A stretch of 64,000 bases of DNA, taken from the NCBI GenBank assembly GCA_006503535.1, contig QYRS01000004.1:4018666-4082665 (forward strand), in the 5' to 3' direction. Positions 55,785-64,000 of the stretch are shown here, one piece after another. The stretch's first letter is position 1, and each line of letters begins with the position of its first letter. The translations under genes were made by a program, and so were the position numbers. This DNA is from Arthrinium phaeospermum (taxonomy: Eukaryota; Ascomycota; Sordariomycetes; Amphisphaeriales; Apiosporaceae). The notes under the pieces are model-generated. The model worked only from the letters and a program-made list of their open reading frames with translations, had not been told where the DNA came from and did no database searches.

Positions 55785-57442
55785 TCATCCCAAATCCATT
55801 TCATCGTCCCTGTCGGCCATTTCATCGTCCCTGTCGGTCACGGGTGAACGTTGTCGAAACCTGTCCTGAGGATCCGTCGTCAGTGGCCGTGGGCTCGTCT
55901 CACGAGCATCCCGAGTCTTCAACTTCCCTGCCCGTGAGGTGCCAGGCCCCGAGTCGTCTATTTCCATGGACTCTGGCCCTCCTTCTTCTTCTTCATCTCC
56001 TCCTCTTCCTTCGGTTGGCGGGGGTGGGGGCGCCGCCCCAAGACCGTCTGGAGGAACAGGAGTATGCACTCGTCCGTCTCTTCCTCGCCGTCGCAGTAGG
56101 GCGTGCTGTTGTAGTAGGCGGCGTCGCGCTGCCGGACGGCCCCCATGACCCACGGCAGCAGCTGGTTCGCGAGGCGGGGGCGCGACTCCTTCCTGGCCGC
56201 GCAGCAGAGGCAGATGAGGAAGCGGAGGTCCGGGTCCAGCTCGGGCTGCGGCATCGTGTAGTCGGTGTCGTCGTTGGGGAGCATCCTCTCGGCGTAGGTG
56301 TTGAAGGCCGGTTTCCCGGGCAGCCGGCAGGGCACGGGGTCCTTGTCCTTGTCTTCGCAGGCCTCCAAGGTGTCCAGGCACACCTCGTCGTCGCGCAGTA
56401 TCACTCCGGCCAGGTTGGCGCCCACGTGGAACACGTTCTTCTGGGCGCCCTCGCCTTCTCCCCCGTCGCTGCGGAAATGCAAGGCGCCGTTAGCTAGCTG
56501 CCGGGAAATGAACGGGGCGGCTGGTGGTCGCGTCTGGGGTGCTTACTATAGTTCGTGATTATCAAGGTCGATGAACTTGACGGGCGGAGATATCGCATGC
56601 TCTAGATCATCCGGGTCGCCGAGCATGGCGCCAAGCATGACTATCGAGGTCAGTCGTCTCTGCCAGAGAAATTAAAGGTCGAGCGAGCTCTCACTGTTTT
56701 TGCTGTGCATGTCGACGTGGGTATAGCTACCCTTGGAATCCTCGCAGGGCTCCTCGTTCTGGTCGTATCGGTCGACCGGATCACCGGGGGGAATGTAGGC
56801 CATGGCGATGCAGGCTCGAATCACTGCGCATTTCCAGATTAGCGTCCTTGCCTCTCGACGTGCCTTCCTATTTCCAAGCCACCAAGTACTCACTACACAG
56901 GAACATCCGCCATAACAGCCTATTCGGGACGTACGGAATGTCATGGGCCTCGCACTTCTCTATAAACTCGGCCAGGTTTCCGTTCTCGAGGTATTCGAGA
57001 TAAATCCAGTTCCCAAAATAGTTTCGGCCTCCGTTTTGGTTGAGAGGGTCTTGGCCGCAGAAGTCGATGAGTCTGACCAGATGCCTGGTACGTATCAGCT
57101 GGAAAGTCTCAGTCAGCATTCTTCAGACTTCAGGAGCGAGCGGCCGAGGCGTACTTACCTTCAGCAACCCCGCTTCCTCGTGGAATTCCGTGACCCCTTC
57201 GGGACCATTGGCGAATTGTTGCTCCCTCAGGGAACCTTCGACGTAAGCCGGCGTTTTGAGCACCAACTTCTGCCATGGGTCCTTTTCTTGTTTCCGATGC
57301 CGGATGAGCAGGCATGGGCAGCTACTCCTTTGCCGAGGAACCGATCGAGCTTGAAATTCTTGCAGTCCCCGAAATAACCCTGAATCCGGTTTCTTATCAG
57401 GCCCAACTCTTCCCCCATCCACTCCTCCCCGCTGCTGGACAT
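55785..57442 (-). CDS. Fungal APH/FunK-like protein kinase with two frameshifts
   Basis: Five exons: 57442..57159, 57098..56894, 56823..56695, 56640..56547 and 56468..55785. Intron 1 is 60 nt with a GCTGAC branch site. Kinase features: Gly-rich FLGKGVAA, putative Lys in KLVLKTP, hinge YLEYLENGNLAEFIEK, catalytic loop HVDMHSKN with the Asp and Asn present, and DLDN in the DFG position. The catalytic loop is cut by intron 3. Exon 1 needs one extra C near 57316-57318 (joining AAHAC to LLIRHRKQ). Exon 5 needs one extra G at 56036-56039 to enter an Ala/Pro/Glu-rich tail ending at 55785. With both, 465 residues. Substrate unknown. Confidence 0.6.
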
Positions 57443-57794
57443 TTTCAGCGAATATGCAAATATATCGAGAGGTGGGCGTAATCACATAGACCCAGCAGAA
57501 ATGGGATCGGAGAACTGGCTTCGACAAGGCACGGAGCCTAGCCGAAACTATTATGCCGGATGCAAGTCCTTTGTCCTGTGACGCGGTCGTGCCGGGCGGG
57601 ACAGACGGACAAAGACGGCTGTCTGCACATGAAAGCAAGTCGGGTAACAATGAACAATAGCCCACAGATGCTCCTTTGTCAACAAGCACCGGCAAACTCG
57701 CGACAAAGTAATGTGAATTGCCTATTCATCTGTCTGCACTGCTGCTATCGTAACTGCGTGTGGAAGTAATGCTCCCAAGTAACCGTCTCCCTTG
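57443..57794. other. Intergenic
   Basis: 352 bp between the kinase-like gene start and the Nudix-like gene end. No gene seen. Confidence 0.55.
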
Positions 57795-58484
57795 CTATGC
57801 GCTCTTCAAAGCCTCCAGGGCCACACCCTTCATCTCCTCGGTGATAAACAGTTCATCCAACTTTTTCTTGTCCGCCCAACATCCGCCTATGTGCAGATGA
57901 GTATGAGGATGAGTCTTCAGTTTGCCCTTTTCCGTCTGGACGAGGTAATTCAGCTGGAAGGCATTGTCGCCGTCCTTCACCGAACCGGTCTGGACGCTGA
58001 GGGCAGGAAGAGATCCCACCACGTGATTGACGATGAGATCTGTCTTTTCGCGGACTCCGCGGATCAGGGCAACTTTGATAGTATCATCGTACCATTGGGC
58101 CCTTTCGGCTGGAAGCTCGTAGAAGCCGGGGTAGGCCCGTTGCCCAAAGGAGCGTTGGAGGAGAAAGATTTCCTTGCTGCCACCGTCGTCTTGCAGGATG
58201 GCAGCCCCGACGATGATCCTGTCATACTTGTTATCGGCATCGCGCTTGGCGTTGATTTCTGCGAGCAAGTCCAAGGACTTCATGCTCAAGTGCGCTATTT
58301 TGGATTGCTCCGTGTTGGGTTGCTGCGTGTTGGGTTGCTGCGTGTTGGGTTGCTGCGTGTTGGGTTGCTGTGTGGGTTGCTGCGTGTTGGGTTGCTGCGT
58401 GTTGGGTTGCTGCGTGTTGGGTTGCTGCGTGTTGGACTGCTCCGTGTTGGACTGCTCCATTGTGGATTCGGAACGGGGTGCCAT
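57795..58484 (-). CDS. Nudix-fold protein with an N-terminal Gln-rich minisatellite and eroded Nudix box
   Basis: A single exon of 229 residues. Residues about 9-58 are units of QQPNT/EQSNT. The rest has the Nudix layout: YDRIIVGAAILQDD, FLLQRSF, YPGFYELPAERAQW, KVALIRGVREKTDL and FQLNYLVQTEKG. The usual box (G-x5-E-x7-R-E-x2-E-E-x-G) is recognisable but altered: the RExxEE core reads RGVREK, losing metal-binding Glu. Hydrolase activity is therefore doubtful. Many fungal secondary-metabolism loci carry such Nudix-like copies; the role here is unknown. The N-terminal repeat varies by whole codons, consistent with slippage. Confidence 0.7.
   Translation of the reverse strand: MAPRSESTMEQSNTEQSNTQQPNTQQPNTQQPNTQQPTQQPNTQQPNTQQPNTQQPNTEQSKIAHLSMKSLDLLAEINAKRDADNKYDRIIVGAAILQDDGGSKEIFLLQRSFGQRAYPGFYELPAERAQWYDDTIKVALIRGVREKTDLIVNHVVGSLPALSVQTGSVKDGDNAFQLNYLVQTEKGKLKTHPHTHLHIGGCWADKKKLDELFITEEMKGVALEALKSA
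58307..58456 (-). repeat. 15-bp coding minisatellite
   Basis: About nine copies of GTTGGGTTGCTGCGT (plus strand), one shortened by 3 bp, flanked by variants with GACTGCTCC. It encodes (QQPNT)n in the Nudix-like protein. Confidence 0.95.
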
Positions 58485-58700
58485 GGCAACGGAAGAGATG
58501 ATGACTGATGATGGTATCTGTTTTGTGTATGCGTGTGTATCAATGTGTATAAATGGGAGTTTGGTGGTGGAAGTTGGATGTTGGTGGGAGAATTAGAAGT
58601 TTGGTGGGAAATACGGATTGGAGGTGAAGTTGGAAGTTGGCTGGTGGGAGAATTGGAAGTTGGAAGTGAAGCTGGGTTGGTTGGGCAGCTTGGGAGGGAA
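58485..58700. other. G-rich quasi-repetitive promoter of the Nudix-like gene
   Basis: From about 58555 the plus strand is a string of related GGTGGGAGAATT and GGAAGTTGG segments, for example near 58590 and 58645. It looks like a decayed minisatellite in the promoter/leader. Confidence 0.55.
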
Positions 58701-58840
58701 GTGCAGTTGCCGCATCATTGCAGTTTCCATCCTTCCTATCGCAGTGACATTTGCCTGTCGGTCTTTCCGAACACAGGCCAGCCGCGAAGATTATCTACGG
58801 AAGCCACATCCCTCAACTTAGAGCCTTGTGCATCTGCCGG

Positions 58841-59039
58841 CTCCGACTGGAATCTTGCAACAGGTCTTGCCGCAAGCATGGCAACATTGGCGATTCTCGT
58901 CATGGAGGATTGACGGGAGCATCAGCTTTTGGGTTCTTGCTCCGACTGGAATCTTGCAACAGGTCTTGCCGCAAGCATGGCAACATTGGCGATTCTCGTC
59001 ATGGAGGATTGACGGGAGCATCAGCTTTTTGGGTTCTTG
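58841..59039. repeat. 99-bp head-to-tail tandem duplication
   Basis: The block starting CTCCGACTGGAATCTTGCAA at 58841 recurs at 58940. The copies are identical except for one extra T in a T run of the second copy. No coding role is evident; it appears recent. Confidence 0.95.
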
Positions 59040-59310
59040 CTCGAGATAACTGGGAACCACAGAAACATCCAGCGCCCCGGGAATTTAACCGGCTTGTATG
59101 CTAATAGCCCGTCTTGATACGCTGCCAGAATGCAACCATGCCGATCCATGCACTAGCCCCTCCTCCCATCCCATGATGGCCCTTGCTTCACGATGCCACC
59201 GGCCTACGTAAACCATCCCGAGCCCCGACCGTATGCTCTTTACTCTTCACTATTGGCGCAACCCGCAGCTGTTGAATTCTCAACCCGTAGCCAGGCTCTT
59301 GTGATTCAGC
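59040..59310. other. P450 promoter region
   Basis: 271 bp between the tandem duplication and the P450 start. Nothing further seen. Confidence 0.4.
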
Positions 59311-61055
59311 ATGATTTTACCTCTGGTGGCTGCCGTCGCGGCGCTTACGGTTGCCGTTTTGTACCGCAAGCTACAGTTCCTGCGATTCCAGCAACATGCA
59401 AACTTGGCCCAGCATCCAGTCTCGCTGGTACTAGGGCATCTCCAGGTCTTTGGCGACTACGTCAAACGCAACAAGCCCGACGCTCATCCGGACATGGCCA
59501 TCGTAGCCATGAGCCAAGCCCTGGGCAGGCCTCCTCTCATGTTTGTCGACCTGAGACCGATCAGCCAGCCCATGGCTGTGGTGGGTGACCCCGATATCGC
59601 CGACCAGCTCACCCGGGCTACACCATCATTCCCAACAAGCCCGCCCAAGTCCTCTCGGTCCCTGGACCGCCTCCAGTACATGATGGGCCCCACTTCCATT
59701 TTCTCTACACATGTACGTACAATATCTTGGGCCTAACGGGGGTGGTTTGGGACTAAGTCCCTCCCAGGGCGATGAATGGAAGCTGCTGAGGAAAAGATTC
59801 AGCCCGGGGTTTTCGCCGCAGTCCTTGCTCGCTTCTGTACCGGACATCTTGGAAAGGGGGCTGCTATTCACAGAGCGCCTCGAGGCATTGTCCGAGACCG
59901 GCAACAGCTTTTCGCTGATGACATTGACTACGCGACTCACATTGGACGTCATTGGTAAGGTCACTATGGAAGCCGACCTAGACGCCCAGCACGACCACCA
60001 AGGGGAGACTGGCGAGCTGGTTCGGCTGTTTGAGTCGTTGGTGGACGCTTACAATGGCGATCGTCTCACTCTTCCATGGTGGCTCAACCTTGGCAAAGTC
60101 AGAAGGCGGCGGCGTGTCCAGCCGCATCAACAAACTTACTGCAGGGCATCGTGTCCCGCAAGCACGCCGAGCTCCACGAAGAGAAGACAAAAAGCACCAG
60201 AAGCTCCCGCAGCGTACTATCCATGGCTTTGCAAGATGTGCATACTCTGACACCCAGAATCATGGAGGAAACTTGTGACCAGCTCCGCACCTTCCTCTTT
60301 GCGGGACACGATACTACTGCCACCTGATATCGTGGGCGCTTTACGAGCTCTCGCGAACCCCCTATGCACTGCGCGCGGTCCGTGCCGAGCTCAATACCCT
60401 GCTTGGTAGCGACGCCAGCCCCGCGACGGTGCGCGCCAAATTGCTAGAGCGGCCGGATCTGTTGCAACAGATGCATTACATGGCCGCTGTCATAAAAGAA
60501 ACGCTGCGTCTACACCCCCCGGGCGGCACGGCTCGGGCCATTCCATCGGGCTCCGGCTGCACTGTGCGCATGCCAGACGGACAGCAGCAGTGTCTGGATG
60601 GGCTGTTGGTCTACAACTGCCAGAGCCTCATACACACCGACCCCAGCACCTTCGGCCGCACCGCTGAAGACTTCATGCCAGAACGTTGGCTTTCGACCGA
60701 GACTACCCAATCCTGCCGGGGCGTGGCGAGCGTTTGAGCGAGGCCCGCGGAACTGCATCGGCCAAGAAGTGGCCAACATGGAAGCGCGCGTCATCCTGGC
60801 GCTCACGGCCCGTCGTTTCGACTTTTGCAAGGTGGGCCTGGGCCAAGTCGTCATGGACGAGGACGGTCGGCCGAGACCAGACGCGAACAAGCCGGGCCGA
60901 TATCAAGTTGGGGAAGAGCTTTATATGGTGAGTCTGTCTAGCACCAACGATGTCCACCTTTTCTAGGGGTACCGCTAACGAATGAGACACAGATAAGGCA
61001 AATAACATCGAAGCCAGCCGATGGTATGATGATGACTGTGGGGTTGGCGCATTAG
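59311..61055 (+). pseudogene. Cytochrome P450 with at least four frameshifts
   Basis: Exons 59311..59712, 59768..60927 and 60993..61055. The N-terminal membrane anchor (LVAAVAALTVAVLY), I-helix AGHDTTAT, ExxR motif KETLR and heme loop [10 protein letters not shown] are all intact, and the end MIRQITSKPADG is typical. Four frame breaks interrupt exon 2: near 60101-60116 and 60136-60140 (each one base too many), 60323-60325 (one C missing before LISWALYEL) and 60690-60715 (one base too many before PAGAWRAF). Net correction gives a normal 540 residues. The motifs are so well kept that inactivation is recent or the consensus is poor. Substrate class not assignable. Confidence 0.75.
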
Positions 61056-61201
61056 CCCATATGTACTGCCATGTGTGATGGTAACATTCTGCCAGCCAAC
61101 AACTACTGGACCAATGACATAGGTAGTAAGCCTCGTAACTGCAGCTCTCGTATAGAATAGATCGATCACGTGATGCCATTGCCAAGGCCCGATATAAGCA
61201 C

Positions 61202-61948
61202 TTGAGGCATTTTGCGGGCCAGACCAACAGGCTTCAGTCGTCCCTGAATGTAACAACCCATCCGCATTATCATGTCCTTCTATCACTCCCCCCCGAAATA
61301 CGAAGTCTAATATACCACGACTTCCTGGTCGACAACGCCGCTGCCCAACACGTTGCATCGACGCATCATGGTAGGAGCCGCCGGGGCTCGGTTTCCATGT
61401 AAGACCGTTCCCGACCATGTATTCCTCCAAGAACGGTCCCGGCGCTACGGCGACCAAGGATGGGGCGATATCTGGAGAGACTTAGGTACAGTCCGTGGCG
61501 AAATGGACACCTAGCCTGCGAGCCCGGCGTGGCTGGCCATTCAGGCGAAAGACTTCCGTCCCACTCCCTGTTTCTCACGTGCCGCCAAGTCTATCGAGAA
61601 GCCGCAACATACGTCTTTAACACGCCGCTCATGTTCCACGACTGGGACGATTTCAAGTTCTTCCTCGGCAGGACAGAGGGCGGAGCCATCCCCCGGCTGA
61701 CGTCGGTGCAAATCGTCGAGCAGCTGGTCCAGGGGGATTTCCCGGCCGGCAGGGACTTCGTACACACGCTCGCCTGCCTCGACCTGTCCTCCACCACCAT
61801 CCGGATTATGGGGCCCGTCAACGTCATGGCGCTGCTGTACCAGGCCATGGCGCGTACGCTCTGGCACAAGGCCGTGGGGATCGAGGTCCTCGATCCCGGA
61901 CACCGAAGTGGCGACGGCACATCCCGCCAACGGATGTCCGATCACTAA
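61202..61948 (+). CDS. F-box-like (LPPEIR-type) protein, 5' end uncertain
   Basis: Carries LLSLPPEIRSLIYHDFL near the start and SLFLTCRQVYREAATYVF later, the paired motifs of this large fungal family. The two halves are in the same frame, separated by a TAA inside GTAAGA (donor at about 61399). Acceptors CCAAG (61459) or GTACAG (about 61492) both keep the frame, so a short intron is likely. No in-frame ATG precedes the first motif; the nearest ATG (61272) lies in another frame, before a C7 run, so the start may be in an upstream exon or the run miscounted. Function unknown. Confidence 0.5.
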
Positions 61949-62963
61949 GCGCCCCGATGCCGCCTGGGCGACGGCCTTTTACCGGCTCTTGAGCAAAAGG
62001 GCGGAGTCAGCAGAACGTACCAAGTACTAGACGAATTGAACTCGTATGGCGCGTTGGTACAGGTTGCGGGGGAACTTGGCCTTAGTATCAGCGACGACGG
62101 CTGAGTATTATCTATCTGGCTCTTAATTTGTTCTGGGAGGGACTGGCACATTTGCCTGGCCAGATCAACCTGCCCAGCATCACCCATTACCTTGCCACTG
62201 ATGTCAGGAAGCCCGAGCTGACCTGCCTCTTGAACTACCACCCGGCATTACCACCGGCTTATCCCATGGCGGTGGAGACGTGAAGAGGCCGAAGTAGCTG
62301 GAGCCTCAACATACGTAGGCTGGGCTGCCGATCCGACGAAGAAGCATTGATAACCGATCAACACCTGCACACCGGGGCACTACACACTGGGGCACACCTG
62401 TCACGGCGCTGCAACCGGTGCTCTAGTTGGGATATTGGGATGTGGGCACACCGGCGCACTCTCTCACGGGGGCGTCCTGCCGGCCCTTCGACGCAGGTGG
62501 ACTGCAATTAAGTTACTACTACTACACCTTGGATAGCGCTGTCAAAATTGGTATCGCTATGTTTCTCCAATGCATCAGGCTTCTTTGGCTGTCCGTCTCT
62601 TGTGAAACCTACGTAAAAGTCAAATGAGACCCATCGATAGATGAATAACCTTTTGGTACTGCATGCCATCTTTCCCCGATAACACTTTGCGTCGACTACA
62701 TAAGCTAATTACCCATAAGTCGCTCACTAAATGCACTGCTGTTCCTGTCATATCCTACCTGTACCCATCACCGATCCAAACTGAGTAACACCAAAGAGCA
62801 TCTCGTCAAAATCAACTACAAGTACTTTTCATCATGTCGATTCCCGACAATCAAATTCCCATGAGCCCGGCAGATCAGCATCGACTGGCATAGGGCACTG
62901 GCTTCCTGTGGTTTGGACAGATATACTTGACTGTCTACCGTAGGCTCTTCGCCGGGTTGTGCG
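61949..62963. other. Intergenic, about 1 kb
   Basis: No supported gene. Contains a short CACACCGGGGCAC-like repeat near 62370-62400. Confidence 0.5.
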
Positions 62964-63524
62964 ATGTGTTCCAACATCCTGTGTATCAGCATCGGACACT
63001 TCTTGGCCCATCGCAGAACGTGGCAGCCAACAACGCCGGCCGACCTGCCACCGCCGCCCGCTTCCGCTGGTATCGCACGCCAGGTGTGGTACTATTCGAC
63101 GCGACCGCGTACACGCATGCTCTTCGCTATCTGTGCTCAGAGCCAGGCCGTAGCACTGTCACTCCGATATCTGCTGCCGCAAGCGTTCACTACTCCACCC
63201 CGCAGCGGCGGGCAACCTGGTTCGTCTCTTCGTCACACCTTCGCGCTGGGCCAGCGCGGTAGCGGGAATATCATGTCGTGGCCTGCCAGTCCTGGCCCTG
63301 AAGGTGCTGGGCACAGCTGCAGGTGCTGGCTGGTATCGGCCATGGGCACTTTCGCCGATGCGGACACATTGCGAATGATTGAAGACCCGGAAGAGGACAA
63401 ACGGCAGAGACGTTATTACAGTACACCCGAGGGCCAGAGGCGATGTGCTCGGACTGTACAGGCTATCCTTATCGCAATGTGTGGCATTGGATATGTCACA
63501 AGGCGCCTAGTGTGCAAGCTATAA
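62964..63524 (+). CDS. Hypothetical protein, orphan
   Basis: An uninterrupted 186-codon frame from an ATG to a TAA, with a Pro-rich middle, a charged stretch (MIEDPEEDKRQRR) and a hydrophobic C-terminal segment (AILIAMCGIGYV). It is not recognised. Its position beside the AT-rich boundary and lack of motifs make it either an orphan gene or the end of a degraded gene. Confidence 0.3.
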   Translation: MCSNILCISIGHFLAHRRTWQPTTPADLPPPPASAGIARQVWYYSTRPRTRMLFAICAQSQAVALSLRYLLPQAFTTPPRSGGQPGSSLRHTFALGQRGSGNIMSWPASPGPEGAGHSCRCWLVSAMGTFADADTLRMIEDPEEDKRQRRYYSTPEGQRRCARTVQAILIAMCGIGYVTRRLVCKL

Positions 63525-63594
63525 AGTCTTCGATAAAAAGTCGATACCGGGACTGCCGTTAAGCCAAGCGACCCCTCGCGCAACACCCCCCTAA

Positions 63595-64000
63595 TGCAAC
63601 AGTTTATTTTAAATATTAATTAAAAATCGAAATAAAGATAAAATTAAGGTTTAAATTAATTTTTATTAGTTAATAGCTTTTCTATTTATATATATATATT
63701 TGTATATTAATATTATATTTTTATATTAATATTCTTTTATAAAATAATAGTTATTTAAATCCTTAAAATAAAGTATATCTTTAATTTAATATATTAAAAA
63801 ATATTTAAAATTTTATTTCTTTATTTAAATAAAGAATATAGTATTATAAATAAAAAAAGATTAAAGTAAAAATTATTTAAAAAGTTATTTTAAAAAGAAT
63901 AAAAAGGGTTAATGTTATAAAGGAAAATAAAGTTATATTTAAATATTAATAAACTTTTAAATTAAATTATATTAAATATTTGTTTAAATCTTATTTATTT
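63595..64000. other. AT-isochore edge
   Basis: From about 63600 the sequence becomes almost entirely A and T, with very few G or C and almost no CpG, after GC-balanced DNA up to about 63590. This abrupt change is typical of fungal AT-rich blocks formed by repeat-induced point mutation of repeats, often subtelomeric or centromeric. No frame or telomere repeat is visible in the part shown. Confidence 0.85.

Noticed and set aside
57121..57158. 38-nt intron in the kinase-like gene
   Set aside because: Below normal intron size; a 60-nt intron ending at 57099 has a GCTGAC branch site and keeps the frame.
1..64000. CRISPR arrays, bacterial operons, insertion sequences, telomere repeats
   Set aside because: No direct-repeat/spacer pattern, transposase motif or TTAGGG array was seen on either strand.

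Overview
This window looks like nuclear DNA of a filamentous ascomycete, most likely a Sordariomycete near the Sordariales/Chaetomiaceae. The reasons are GC-rich exons, many short introns of about 50-110 nt with GTAAGT/GTACGT-type donors, CTRAY-like branch sites and YAG acceptors, and single-copy fungal genes (Rtc5, Rcf1, threonine deaminase, NatD, Lyrm2, bL36m, 1-Cys peroxiredoxin, Swc3, N-myristoyltransferase). There are no operons, CRISPR arrays or bacterial signals. All assignments come from reading the sequence; no database search was run.

Region 1 (1-24 kb) is mostly housekeeping. It begins with a degenerate STAND/NACHT-like gene and an F-box-like gene with one frameshift. RTC5 (+) follows, then RCF1 (-), ILV1 (+), a PLAC8 gene (-, one frameshift), the NatD acetyltransferase (-), LYRM2 (+), mitoribosomal bL36m (-), a large membrane-anchored ZZ/EF-hand protein (-) with an in-frame TAG followed by 160 more coding-like codons, a small secreted AA1-like protein (-) and an M50B-like membrane protease (+). 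RCF1, ILV1, LYRM2 and bL36m all serve mitochondria.

Region 2 (24-54 kb) holds a tandem pair of Pro/Gln/Asp-rich paralogues, an alpha/beta hydrolase whose start codon is assembled by splicing, an Mds3/Ral2-type kelch protein behind a 4.6 kb gene-free stretch, 1-Cys peroxiredoxin, an ABHD12-like hydrolase with an 8-nt microexon, SWC3, NMT, a 4 kb gene desert and a rhodopsin/PTH11-like seven-helix protein.

Region 3 (54-64 kb) is accessory. It contains an F-box gene with two frameshifts, an APH-like kinase gene with two, a Nudix-fold protein with a coding minisatellite and an eroded Nudix box, a 99-bp tandem duplication, a cytochrome P450 with at least four frameshifts, and a second F-box-like gene. 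The sequence then switches abruptly at about 63.6 kb to almost pure AT, as at the edge of a RIP-type AT isochore.

The observations I would check first are: (1) the in-frame TAG in the ZZ/EF-hand gene, (2) three otherwise clean genes each one C short at a C5 run, which may be consensus errors, (3) the 8-nt microexon encoding the oxyanion His-Gly, (4) the AT^G split start codon whose unspliced form reads ATG-TGA, and (5) the repeat-rich, decaying accessory block next to the AT-rich boundary. I did not find a clearly new multi-gene system.
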